Assembly: GCF_029407905.1 (NCBI RefSeq)
Contig: NW_026577882.1
Coordinates: 3,286,001-3,350,000, forward strand
Source of the DNA: Bubalus kerabau
Lineage: Eukaryota > Chordata > Mammalia > Artiodactyla > Bovidae
Length of the DNA stretch: 64,000 bases
Direction of reading: 5' to 3'
Part shown: one piece after another, positions 1-10,418 of the stretch
Position numbering within the stretch: the stretch's first letter is position 1
Layout: each line of letters starts with the position of its first letter
Notes under the pieces: model-generated
What the model was told of the DNA's origin: nothing
The model's input: only the letters and a program-made list of their open reading frames with translations
The model's database searches: none
Program-made: the position numbers and the translations under genes

Positions 1-627
1 GCTATCTCTGTTCAGTCCTTTGTTCCGTGCGCGGGCCTGGCGGTGTCTTAGGTTAGGGCTGGCTTTTTGCGTGGTAGATATCCCAGAGTCTGGTTTGCTA
101 GCCCAAGTTATTTCATTCAGATAGCGCTCAGGGTATTCAGGCCAGATTCTTACTCTAAGCGATGCAGCCCGCGCCGCACCTCCCTGCCCAGCCCCTGCTT
201 GCTAATGGTGTGAGCAGGCGTCTGCACTGCTTCGCGGCTGGGGGAGTTACCGTAGGGCTTGCAATCTGCGAGTTTTAATTGTTTATTTATTTTTATCCCC
301 CTTATGTTGCCCTTTGTGCTTCCAAAGCTTGGCAAAGATTTGGCAGTGAAAAGCTTTCCTGGTGTTTGGAAACTTTTCTCTTTTTAAGACTATCTTCCCG
401 GGACAGAAATCCCTCCCTCCCTCTTTTGTCTCTTTTTTTGTCTTTTATACTTTTTCCTACCTACTTTCCAAGAGTTGGGTTGCTTTTCTGGGTGCCTGAT
501 GTCCTCTGGCAGCATTCATAAGTTGTATTGTGGAATTTACTCGACGTTTAAATGCTCTTTTGATGAAATTGTTTGGGGGGGAAAAGAGTTCTCCCCGTCC
601 TACTCCTCAGCAATCTTGGCTCCTCTC
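1..627 (-). mobile_element. LINE-1 (bovine L1) 5' end, truncated by the window edge
   Basis: Read on the minus strand, this begins near base 627 with the GGAGCCAAGATTGC motif, the diverged form of the GGAGCCAAGATGGC start typical of mammalian L1 5' UTRs. It continues through a purine-rich stretch, the complement of the T/C-rich 385-470, into sequence I recognise as bovine L1 5' UTR. Only about 0.63 kb of the element is present; ORF1 and ORF2 would lie left of base 1, so the target-site duplication cannot be tested. The 5' end looks intact, which is uncommon because most L1 copies are 5'-truncated. It abuts satellite I directly at about 625-630. The short open frames here are not L1 ORFs. Family assignment is by recognition. 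Confidence 0.8.
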
Positions 628-2559
628 TTGTGGAGTTTGGAGAGAGCACGCGGGATTGCTCTCCAGGCCATGCAGGAAAAGAAGGCCCTCATCTCGCGAT
701 GTCGGGGGAGTCTCGTGGTTTTTCTGGAGCTGCGGTGCCAGTATGGGGTTTCTCACAAGGTACGACTGGGAGCTCAGGGAGCCTCTCGTGTGGTGTCAGG
801 GAAGTCAAGTCTCCATACGAGTGGCGAGGGGGCGCACGTCATTGCTCTCGAGTCATGGTAGTGGAATCAGGGCTCAGCACAATGAAAAAGGACGCTCGAG
901 GTCTTTCTCGGGTTGCAGCAGGAAACCCTGTGTTCCCTCGACTTGTGCCTGTGACCTCAGGTAGCTTCTCAGGGTGCCTCTGAGAAGTCAGGGATACTAT
1001 GGAGCTGGGAGAGGCCTCTCGGGACTCCACTGGGTTTGCTGCAATGGAAGAGGGCCTAATCTCGACATCAGGAAGGAACCTCAGGGTTCCTCTCCATTTC
1101 TGACTCAGATCGCAGGGTCCCTGCAGAGTTGGGACAGGAGAGTCAGGCCTCGTCTTGTGTGGAGGAATGGAACTCCGCTTGCCTCTCGAGTTGTTCAAGG
1201 AGTGACAGGCCACTTGGCGAGCTGTGTGTGGAACCTGCGGTTTTTTCCAGACAATGCATGGGGGTGTCAGTGCCCCTACGTGATGTGCTTTCATCCACAG
1301 GGTTGCCTTCGAAGTGGTGTGCGGGCATCGGGTTCTTATCAAGAGCGGACCGGGAAATCGGGGTCTTTTGGAATGCGGCACCACACACGAGGCTACGTCT
1401 CGAATTTCCTCGTGAGACGGGCCTCATGCTGAGGTGCCCCTGGAAGGTGGGGAAAGCCTTCCAGACAAAGCAGGTTAATCGACCCTCCTGTCGCGATCAG
1501 GAGGGGAGAAGGGGCTCAGATGAAGTGGTACCGGGAACCTCGGTGTTCCCCTCGAGTGAGACCAGTATGTCAGGGAACTTTTGGGGTCACATGAAGCTTG
1601 CCAAATACTGTTTCAAACTTCAAGACGAAACGTGGGACTTCTCTTGAGACTCTGTGGCGGGCAAGGGCCTCATCTTGTGATGAAGGGGAAACCACGTGGT
1701 TTTTTTCGAGTTGCGATGGGATTGTTGACTTACGACGGGGAATTCAGGCTCCCTCTTGTGTTGGCCCAGGGAAGTCCATTCTTCCATTCGAGTTGCCAGG
1801 GAGAGCTGGGAGGGAATTGCTCTCGAGTCACGGCAGGTCAAAATAGACCTCATCTAGGCTTGTGTCCAGGACCTAATGTTCCTCTCCAGGGGCGATAGGG
1901 ATCACGGGGACGCATTCCATACTCACCCACTGAGTCAGGCCTCGGCTCGAGGGGAAGCAAAGGATTCTGATATCCTCCTGGGTCGCGATAGATATCTCTT
2001 GGAGCCCACTGAGTGGCCTCCAGGGAGTCAAGCCTCCTGTGGAGTTGGAGAGAGGACTCGGGATTGCTCTCCAGGCCATACAGGAAGAGAAGGCCCTCAG
2101 CTCGCAATGACGGGGGCGTCTTGTGGGTTTTCACGAGTTGGGGCGCAAGTATGAGTTTTCTCACGAGGTACGACGGGGATCTCAGGGAGCCTCTCATGTG
2201 GTGCCAGGAAAGTCAGGTCTCTATGCGTGTGATGAGGGGGAGCCCATAAATGCTCTCGAGTCATGGTAGGGAAATCGGGACTCAAGACGCGTTGAAGAAG
2301 GAGTCTCGAGGTCTTTCTCAGGTTGCGGCAGGAAACCCTGGGTTCCCTCGACTTGAACCGGTGACCTCAGGGAGCTTCTCAGGGTGCCTCTGAGAAGTCA
2401 GGCATACTGTGGACTTGGGAGGGGCTCTCGGAACTCCACTGGGTTTGGTGCAATGGCAAAGGTTCTCATCTCGAGTTGAGGCAGGAACCTAAGGGTTCCT
2501 CTCCATTTAAAACTCCGACCACAGGGTCCCTGAAGAGTTGGGACAGGAGAGTCAGGCCT

Positions 2560-4070
2560 CGTCTTGTGTGGAGAATGGAACTCAGCTTGCCTCTCGAGTT
2601 GTGCACGGGGTGACAGACCACGTGTCGAGCTGTGTGTGGAACCTGTAGGTTTTTCCAGACGGTGCACGGGTGTGTCTGTGCCCCTTCGTGTTGTGCCTTC
2701 ATCCACAGGGTTGCCTTCTAAGGGGTGTCCAGTCATCGGGTTCTTATCAACAGCGGGCCGGGCAATCGGAGTCTTTCGGCATGTGGCACCACCCACGAGG
2801 CTACGTCTCGAACTTCCTCGTGAGACCGGCATCATCCTGAGGTGTGCCGTTAAGGTCGGGAAACCCTTGCAGACAAAGCAGGGGAATCGACCCTCCTGTC
2901 GTGATCAGGAGGGGAGAAGGCGTTCAAAAGAAATGGTGCCGGGAACTTCGGTGTTCCCCTCAAGTGAGACCGGTATGTTGGGGAACTTTTGGGGTCGCAT
3001 CAAGGGTGCCAAGTACTGTTTCGCACTTCAAGATGGAACGTGGGACTACTCTTGAGACGCTGTAGCGGGAAAGTGCCTCATATTGCGATGGTGGGGCAAC
3101 CACTTGGTTTTTCTCCAGTTACGGCGGGATTCTCGAGTTACGACGGGGATTTCAGGCTTCCTCTTGTGTTGTCCCAGGGAAGTCCAATCTTCAATTCGAG
3201 TTGCGAGGGAGAGCTGGGGATTGCGCACGAGTCACTGTAGGGAAAAAGAGACCTCATCTTGGCTTGTGTCCAGGATCTAATGTTCCTCTCCAGGGGCGAC
3301 AGGGATCTCGGGGTTGCATTCCAGACTCACCTGGGGAGTCAGGCCTCGTCTCGAGGGGAAGCAAATGACTCCAGTCTCCTCTCGAGTCGCGACGGATATC
3401 TCTTGGAGCCCACTGAGTGGCCTACAGGGAGCCAAGCTTCCTGTGGATTTTGGAGAGAGGACTCAGTATTGCTCTCCAGGCCATGCAGAAAAAGAAGGCC
3501 CTCATCTCGCGATGACAGGGGCATCTCGTGGGTTTTCTCGAGCTGAGGCACAAGTGTGGTGTTTCCCACGTGGTAAGGCTGGGAGCTCAGGGAGCATCTT
3601 GTGCGGCGCCAGGGAAGTCAGGTCTCCATGCGCGTGGCGAGGGGGAGTGCGTCATTGCTCTCTTGTCATGATAGGGGATTTGGACCTCAAGACGCATTGA
3701 AGAAGGACTCTCAAGGTCTTTCTCAGGTTGTGGCAGGAAACCATGGGTTCCCTCGACTCATGCATGTTACGTCAGGGAGCTTCTCAGGTGCCTCTGTGAA
3801 ATCAGGGATACTGTGGAGTTGGGAGTGACCTCTCGGAACTCCACTGGGTTTGGTGAAATGGAAAAAGGCATCATCTTTAGATAAAGCAGGAACATCAGGT
3901 TTCCTCTTCATTTCTGCCTCGGATCGCATGTTCCTGCAGAGTTGGGAGAGGAGAGTCAGGACTCATCTTGTGTGGAGGAATGGAAATCCGCTTGCATCTC
4001 GAGTTGTTCACGGGGTGACAGGCCTCTTGTAGAGCTGTATGTGGAACCTGTGGGTTTTTCTGGACGATGC
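2560..4070. repeat. Satellite I segment shared with 53600-55105
   Basis: This 1.5 kb of array 1 is a close copy of 53600-55105 at a constant offset of about 51038 bp. Private variants shared by both and not by neighbouring monomers include TTCTAAGGGGTGTCCA (2716), a gtgtgtctgtgcc variant (2670), GAAAGTGCCTC in place of CAAGGGCCTC (3070), a ctcttgtcatgatag variant (3659) and CTCATGCATGTTACGTC (3757). The similarity stops near 4070, where the right-hand copy switches to another subfamily. Confidence 0.85.
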
Positions 4071-5224
4071 ACAGGGGTGTCAGTGCCCCTTTTGTTGTAC
4101 CTTCATCCACAGGGTTGTCTTCAAAGAGGTGTCTGGTCATCGGGTTCTTCTCAAGAGTGTACTGGGAAATCGGGGTCTTTCGGCATGTGGCACCCCCCAC
4201 GAGGCCACGTCTCGAAATTTCCCATGAGTCCGGCTTCATCCTGAGGTGCGCCGTGAATGTCGGGAACCCCTTTAAGTCAAAGCAGGGGAATCCACCCTCT
4301 TGTCGCTATCAGGAGGGGAGAAGGGGCTCAAAAGAAGTGGTGCCGGGAACCTCGGTGTTCCCCTCAAATGAAACCGGTGTGTCGGGGAACATTTGGGGTC
4401 GCATTAAGGGTGCCAAGTAACGTTTCGCACTTCAACACGGAACGTGGGACTTCTCTTGAGACGCTGTAGTGAGCACGGGCCCCATCTTGTGATGACGGGG
4501 GAACCACGTGGTTTTTCTCGAGTTGCAGCAGGGAATTCAGGCTTCCTCTTGGGTTGGCCCAGGGAAGTCCAAATTTCCATACGAGTTGAGAGCTAGAGCT
4601 GGGGGTTGGCTCGAGTTATTGCAGGGCAAAAGAGACCTCATCTAGGCTTGTGTCTAGGACCTAATGTTCCTTTCAAGGGGCAACAGGGATCTCGGAGTTG
4701 CATTCCAGATCCTCCCGAGGAGTCAGGCCTCTTCAAGAGGGTAATGAATGGACTCCCCTCTCCTCTTGAGTCGCGACGGGTATCTCTTAGAGCCCATTGT
4801 GTGGCCTAAAGGGAGTCAAGCCTCCTGTGGAGATTGGAGAGAGGACTCGGGATTGCTCTCCAGGCCATGCAGGAAAAGAAGGCCCTCATATCGTGATGAC
4901 GGGGGCGTCTTGTGCATTTTCTCGAGGTGCGGTGCCAGGATGGGGTTTCTCACAAGATACGATGGGGAGCTCAGGGAGTCTCTCGTGTGGTGACAGGAAA
5001 GTCAGGTCTCCATGCACGTGTGGAGGGGGAGCGCGTCATTGCTCTCGAGTCATGGTAGGGGCATCGGGCCTCAAGAGGCGTTGAAGAACGACTCTCAAGG
5101 TCTATCTCCGGTTGCGGCAGGAAACCCTGGTTTTTCTCGACTTGTGCCGGTGACCTCAGGGAGCTTAACATGGTGCCTCTGAGAAGTCATGGATTCTGTG
5201 GAGTTGGGAGGGGCCACTCGGGAC

Positions 5225-5850
5225 ACCACTGGGTGTGGTATAATGCAAGAGGGCCTCATCTCGTGTTGAGGAAGGAACCTCAGGGTTCCTCTCCATTTCA
5301 GACTCCGATCTCAGGATTCCTGCAGAGTTGGGACAGGAGAGTCAGGCCTCGTATTCTGTGGAGAAATGAAACTTAGCTTGCCTCTCGAGTTGTTCACGAG
5401 GTAACAGATCACTTGTCGAGCTGTATGTGGAACCTGCAGAATTTTCCAAAAGATGCATGGGTGTGCAGGGCCCCTCCTTATTGTGCCTTCATCCAACGGG
5501 ATGCATTCGAAGAAGTGTACGAGCATCGGGTTCTTATTAATAGCGGACCAGGAAATGGGGTCTTTCCGCATGTGGCACCACCCACGAGGATACATCTCCA
5601 ATTTCCTCGTGAGACAGGCCTCATTCTGAGGTGCGCTGAGAAGATCGGTAACACCTTCCAGACAAAGCAGGAGAATCGACACTCCTGTTGCAATCAGGAG
5701 GGGAGAAGGGGCTCAAATGATGTGGTGTGGGGAACATGGGTGTTCCCCTCGAGTGAGGCATGTATGTTGGGGAACTTTGCGGGTGCCATCATGGGTGCAG
5801 AGTACCATTTTGCACTTCAGTAGGTACGTGGGACTTCTTTTGAGATGCTG
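5225..5850. repeat. Satellite I segment shared with 59195-59820
   Basis: This piece matches 59195-59820 at an offset of about 53971 bp. Shared private variants are GGTGTGGTATAAT, GAACCTGCAGAATTTTCC, CTCCTTATTGTGCCTTC, GGGATGCATTC and TTGCACTTCAGTAGG. The monomer containing it is also short: 1384 bp from landmark to landmark. Confidence 0.83.
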
Positions 5851-5954
5851 TGGCGGGCAAGGGGCTCATGCTGCGAAGACGATGGAACCACGTGGTTTTT
5901 CTCGAGTTGCGGCGGGATTCTCGAGTTACGACGGGGATTTCAGGCTTCCTCTTG

Positions 5955-8900
5955 TGTTGGCCCTGGGAAGCCAAAACTTCACTTTGAGTTGCGAGCGAAA
6001 GCTGGGGGTTGTGCTCGAGTCACTGCAGGGCCAAAGAGACCTCATCTAGGCGTGTGTCCAGGACCTAATAGTCCTCTCATGGGAAGACAAGGATCTCGGG
6101 GTCGCACTCCAGACTCCACCGGGGAGTCAGGCTTCGCCTCGAGGGGAAGCCAAGGACTCCGCTCTCCTCTCGAGTCACGATGCGGATCTCTTGGAGCCCA
6201 CTGAGTGGCCTCAAGGGAGTCAAGCCTCCTCTTCAGTTTGGAGAGAGGACTCGGGATTGCTCTCCAGGCCATGCAGGAAAAGAAGGACCTCAGCTCATGA
6301 GGAAGGGGGCGTCTCAGGTGTTCCTCGAGCTGCGGCGCCCATGGGGGTTTTCTCCGGAGGCAGGATGAGGATCTAAGGGAGCCTCTCGTTCGGCACCAGG
6401 GAAGTCAGGTCTCCATGCGCGTGGCGAGGGGGAGCGCGTCATGGCTCTCGAGTCACGGGAGGGCACTAGGGCCTTGAGACGCGTTGAAGAAGGACTCTCG
6501 AGGTCTTTGTCGGGGGGCGGCGGGAAACCCTCGTTTCCCTCGTGTTCTGCCGGGGACCTTAGGGAACTTCCCAGGGTGCCTCTGAGAGGCGAGGGATCCT
6601 GTGGAGGTGGCGGGGCCCCTCGGGACTCCGCTGGGTCTGGCGCAACGGAAGAGGGCCTCACCTCGAGGGGAGGCAGGAACCTCAGGCTTCCTCTCCGTTT
6701 CGGACTCCGCCCGCAGGGTCCCTGCAGAGTTGGGACAGGAGACTCAGGCCTCCTCTTGTCTGAGGAAGGGAACCCCGCTGGCCTCTCGAGTTGCTCAGGG
6801 GGTCTCAGGCCCCTCGTCGAGCTGTGTGTGGAACCCGCGGGTCTTTGCAGACGATGCACGGGGGTGGCAGTGCCCCTTCATGTTGTGCCTTCACCCACAG
6901 GGTTGCCTTCGAAGAGGGGTCCGGGCCTCGGGTCCTTCTCAAGAGTGGACCGGGGAATCGGGGGCGTTCGGCATGTGGCCCCACCCACGTGGCTCGTCTC
7001 GAATGTCCTCGGGAGACCGGCCTCATCCTGAGGTGCGCCGGGAAGGCCGGGAACCCCTTCCAGACCACGCAGGGGAATCGCCTCTCCTGTCGTGATCAGG
7101 AGGGGAGAAGGGGCACAGAGGAAGCGGTGCCGGGACCCTTGGTGTTCCCCTCGGGGGAACCGGCTTGTCGGGGGACTCTTGGGGGCCGCATGAAGGCTGT
7201 CAGGGACCGTTTCGCCCTTCAGGGCGGAACAGGGGACTTCCCTTGAGACGCCGTGGCGGGCAAGGGCCTCATCTTGCCAAGAGGTGGGAACCACGTGGTT
7301 TTTCTCGAGTTGCGGCGGCATTCTTGAGTTACGACGGGGACCTCAGTCTTCCCCTTGGGTTGGCCCTGGGAAGCCCAATCTTCCCCTCGGGTTGCGAGGG
7401 AAAGCTGGGGGTTGCGCTCGAGTCACTGCAGGGCCGAAGAGACCTCACCTAGGCGTGTGTCCGGGACCTAATATTCCTCTCCAGGGAAGGCAGGGATCTC
7501 GGGGTTGCATTCCAGGCTCCCCCGGGGAGTCAGGCCTCATCTCGAGGGGAAGCCAAGGTCTCCGCTCTCCTCTCGAGTCGCGACGCGGGTCTCTTGGAGC
7601 CCCCTGAGCGGCCTCAAGGGAGTCCAGCCTCCTCTTCCGTTTGGAGAGAGGACCCGGGATTGCTCTCCAGGCCATGCAGGAAAAGAAGGCCCTCAGCTCG
7701 CGAGGACGGGGGCGTCTCAGGGGTTTCCTCGAGCTGCGGCGCCCGTGGGGGTTTTCTCCCGAGGCACGACGAGGATCTCAGGGAGCCTCTCGTGCGGCGC
7801 CAGGGAAGTCAGGTCTCCATGCGTGTGGCGAGGGTGAGCGCGTCCTGGCTCTCGAGTCAAGGGAGGGGACTAGGGCCTCGAGACGCGTTGAAGAAGGACT
7901 CTCGAGGTCTTTCTTGGGGGGTGGCGGGAAACCCTCGTTTCCCTCGCCTTCTGCTGGGGACCTTAGGGAACTTCCCAGGGTGCCTCTGAGAGGCGAGGGA
8001 TCCTGTGGAGGTGGCGGGGCCCCTCGGGACTCCGCTGGGTCTGGCGCAACGGAAGAGGGCCTCACCTCGAGGGGAGGCAGGAACCTCAGGCTTCCTCTCC
8101 GTTTCGGACTCCGACCGCAGGGTCCCTGCAGAGTTGGGACAGGAGAGTCAGGCCTCGTCTTGTCTGAGGAAGGGAACCCCGCTGGCCTCTCGAGTTGCTC
8201 AGGGGGTCTCAGGCCCCTCGGAGAGCTGTGTGTGGAACCTGCGGGTCTTTCCGGACGATGCACGGGGGTGGCAGTGCCCCTTCGTGTTGTGCCTTCACCC
8301 ACAGGGTTGCCTTCAAAGAGGGGTCCGTGCCTCGGGTCCTTCTCAAGGGCGGACCGGGGAATCGGGGGCGTTCAGCATGTGACCCCACCCACGTGGCTCG
8401 TCTCGAATTTCCTCGTGAGACCGGCCTCATCCTGAGGTGCGCCGGGAAGGCCGGGAACCCCTTCCAGACCACGCAGGGGAATCGCCTCTCCTGTCGCGAT
8501 CAGGAGGGGAGAAGGGGCTCAGAGGTAGCGGAGCCGGGACCCTCGGTGTTCCCCTTGGGGGACCCCGGCGTGTCGGGGGACTTTTGGGGGTCGCAGGAAG
8601 GCTGTCAGGGACCGTTTCGCCCTTCAGGGCGGAACAGGGGACTTCCCTTGAGACGCTGTCGCGGGCAAGGGCCTCATCTTGCCAAGAGGTGGGAACCACG
8701 TGGTTTTTCTCGAGTTGCGGCGGCATTCTCGAGTTACGACGGGGATCTCAGCCTTCCCCTTGGGTTGGCCCTGGGAAGCCCAATCTTCCCCTCGAGTTGC
8801 GAGGGAAAGCTGGGCGTTGCGCCAGAGTCACTGCATGGCCGAAGAGACCTCACCTAGGCGTGTGTCCGGGACATACTATTCCTCTCCAGGGAAAGCAGGG

Positions 8901-9060
8901 ATCTCGGGGTTGCATTCCAGGCTCCCCCGGGGAGTCAGACCTCGTCTCGAGGGGAAGCCAAGGACTCCGCTCTCCTCTCGAGTCGCGACGCGGATCTGTT
9001 GTAGCCCCCTGAGCGGACTCAACGGAGTCCAGCCTGCTCTTCAATTTGGAGAGAGGACTC
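5955..9060. repeat. CpG-rich, homogeneous satellite I subfamily block (array 1)
   Basis: About 2.2 monomers with diagnostic bases distinct from their neighbours: GAAGCCAAGG instead of GAAGCAAAGG, GGCCCTGGGAAGCC instead of GGCCCAGGGAAGTCC, GGTCTGGCGCAACGG instead of GGTTTGGTGCAATGG, and CTTGCCAAGAGGTGGG instead of CTTGCGATGACGGGGG. CpG sites decayed to TpG or CpA in the flanking monomers are intact here. Units in this block are nearly identical to those at 59800-64000. Both edges lie inside monomers, so the switch is between subfamilies and not at unit boundaries. Long open frames here, such as 7641-8435, reflect the lack of stop-forming A/T and are not treated as genes. Confidence 0.85.
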
Positions 9061-10418
9061 GTGATTGGTCTCCAGGCCATGCAGGAAAATAAGGCCCTCA
9101 TCTCGTGATGACCGGGGTGTCTCATGTGTTTCCTCGAGCTGCCGCGGCAGTGTGGGTTTCCTCACGAGGTACGATGAGGATCTCAAGGAGCCTCTCGTGC
9201 AGTGCCAGGTTAGTCAGGTCTCCATGCGCGTGAAGAGGGGGCGCGTGTCATGGCTCTCGAGTCATGGTAGGGGAATCGCGTCTCAACACATTTTGAAGCA
9301 CTCTCGAGGTCTTTCTCGAGTCATGGCAGAAAACCCAGGGTTCCCTCGACTTGTGCCTGTGACCTCAGGGAGCTTCTCATTGTGCCTCTGAGAACTCAGG
9401 GATGCTGTGGAGTTGGTAGGGGCCTCTCGGGACTCCACTGGGTGTGGTGCAATGGAAGAGGGCCTCATCTCGAGTGGACGCAGGAACCTCAGGCTTCCTC
9501 TCTGTTTCTGACTCGGATCCCATGGTCCCTGCAGAGTAGGTACAAGAGAGTCACACCTAGTCTTCTGTTGAGGAATGGACCTTCGCTTGCCTTTCGAGTT
9601 GTTTACAGGGTGACAGGCCACTTGTCGAAATGTCTGTGGGACCTGCGGGTTTTTCTGGATGATGCATGCGGGTGTCAGTGCCCCTTCGTCTTGTGCCTTC
9701 ATCCACAGGTTTTCCTTTGAGAGGTGTGCTGGCATCGGGTTCTTTTCAAGAGTGGACCGTGAAATTGGGGTCTTTCGGCATGTGGCACCACCCACGAGGC
9801 TACGTCTCGAACTTCCTCATGAGACCGGCCTCATCCTGAGGTGCGCCCGGAAGGTCGGGAACCCCTTGCAGACAGAGAAGGGGAGTCGACCCTCCTGTCG
9901 CAATCAGGAGAGGAGAAGGGGTCAGATGAAGTGGTGCCGGGAACCTCGGTGTTCCCCTTGAGTGAGTCTGGTATGTCGCGGAACTTTTGGGGTCGCATCA
10001 AGGGTGCCAAGTACCGTTTCGCACTTCAGGATGGAACGTGGGACTTCTCTTGAGATGCTGTAGCGGACAAAGGTCCTCATCTTGCGATGACGAGGGAAGC
10101 ACGTGGTTTTTCTCGAGTTTCGGTGGGATTCTCGAGTTACGATGGGGAATTCAGGCTTCCTCTTGTGTTGGCCCAGGAAGTCTAATCTTCCATTCGAGTT
10201 GCCAGGGAGAGCTGTGGATTGGGCTCCATTCACTGAAGGGCAAACTAGACCTCATCTAGGCTTGTATCCAGGACTTAATGTTCCTCTCCATAGGCGACAG
10301 GGATTTGGGGTTGCATTCCATACTCACCCGTGGAGTCAGGCCTCATCTCGAGGGGAAGCAAAGGACTCCACTCTTTTCTTGAGCCGCGACAGGTATCTCT
10401 TGGAGCCCACTGAGTGGT

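Larger units (their letters stand above)
628..10418. repeat. Satellite I (1.715-type) array 1, ~7 monomers of ~1.40 kb
   Basis: A tandem array whose units share the landmark CAAGGGCCTCATCTTG or variants of it. The landmark recurs at 1662, 3070, 4474, 5858, 7261, 8666 and 10068, giving spacings of 1408, 1404, 1384, 1403, 1405 and 1402 bp. Inside a unit there is a visible ~31 bp subrepeat starting CTCGAGTTGCGA or similar; for example 8791 onward shows steps of 31 bp. A ~1.4 kb unit of 31 bp subrepeats is the known organisation of cattle satellite I. Function is structural heterochromatin at acrocentric centromeres. No gene is present. The array ends abruptly within a unit at both sides. The identity as satellite I is from memory of its architecture and sequence; the tandem periodicity is directly visible. 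Confidence 0.93.

Noticed and set aside
1..627. Possible promoter or first exon of a gene at the left edge
   Set aside because: The minus strand matches the bovine L1 5' UTR from its conserved first bases onward, which explains the whole stretch.
7641..8435. 264-codon open frame in the CpG-rich satellite, repeated at 60209 and 61613
   Set aside because: It lies within tandem satellite, has no recognisable domain, is rich in R/G/S/P from GC-rich 31 bp subrepeats, and is broken in the diverged monomers. Composition explains it.
628..10418. CENP-B box within satellite I
   Set aside because: I looked for TTCG followed by A and CGGG at the canonical spacing. Candidates such as the CTTCGAAGAGGTGTCCGGGC phase fail at fixed positions. 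A pattern scan would settle it.
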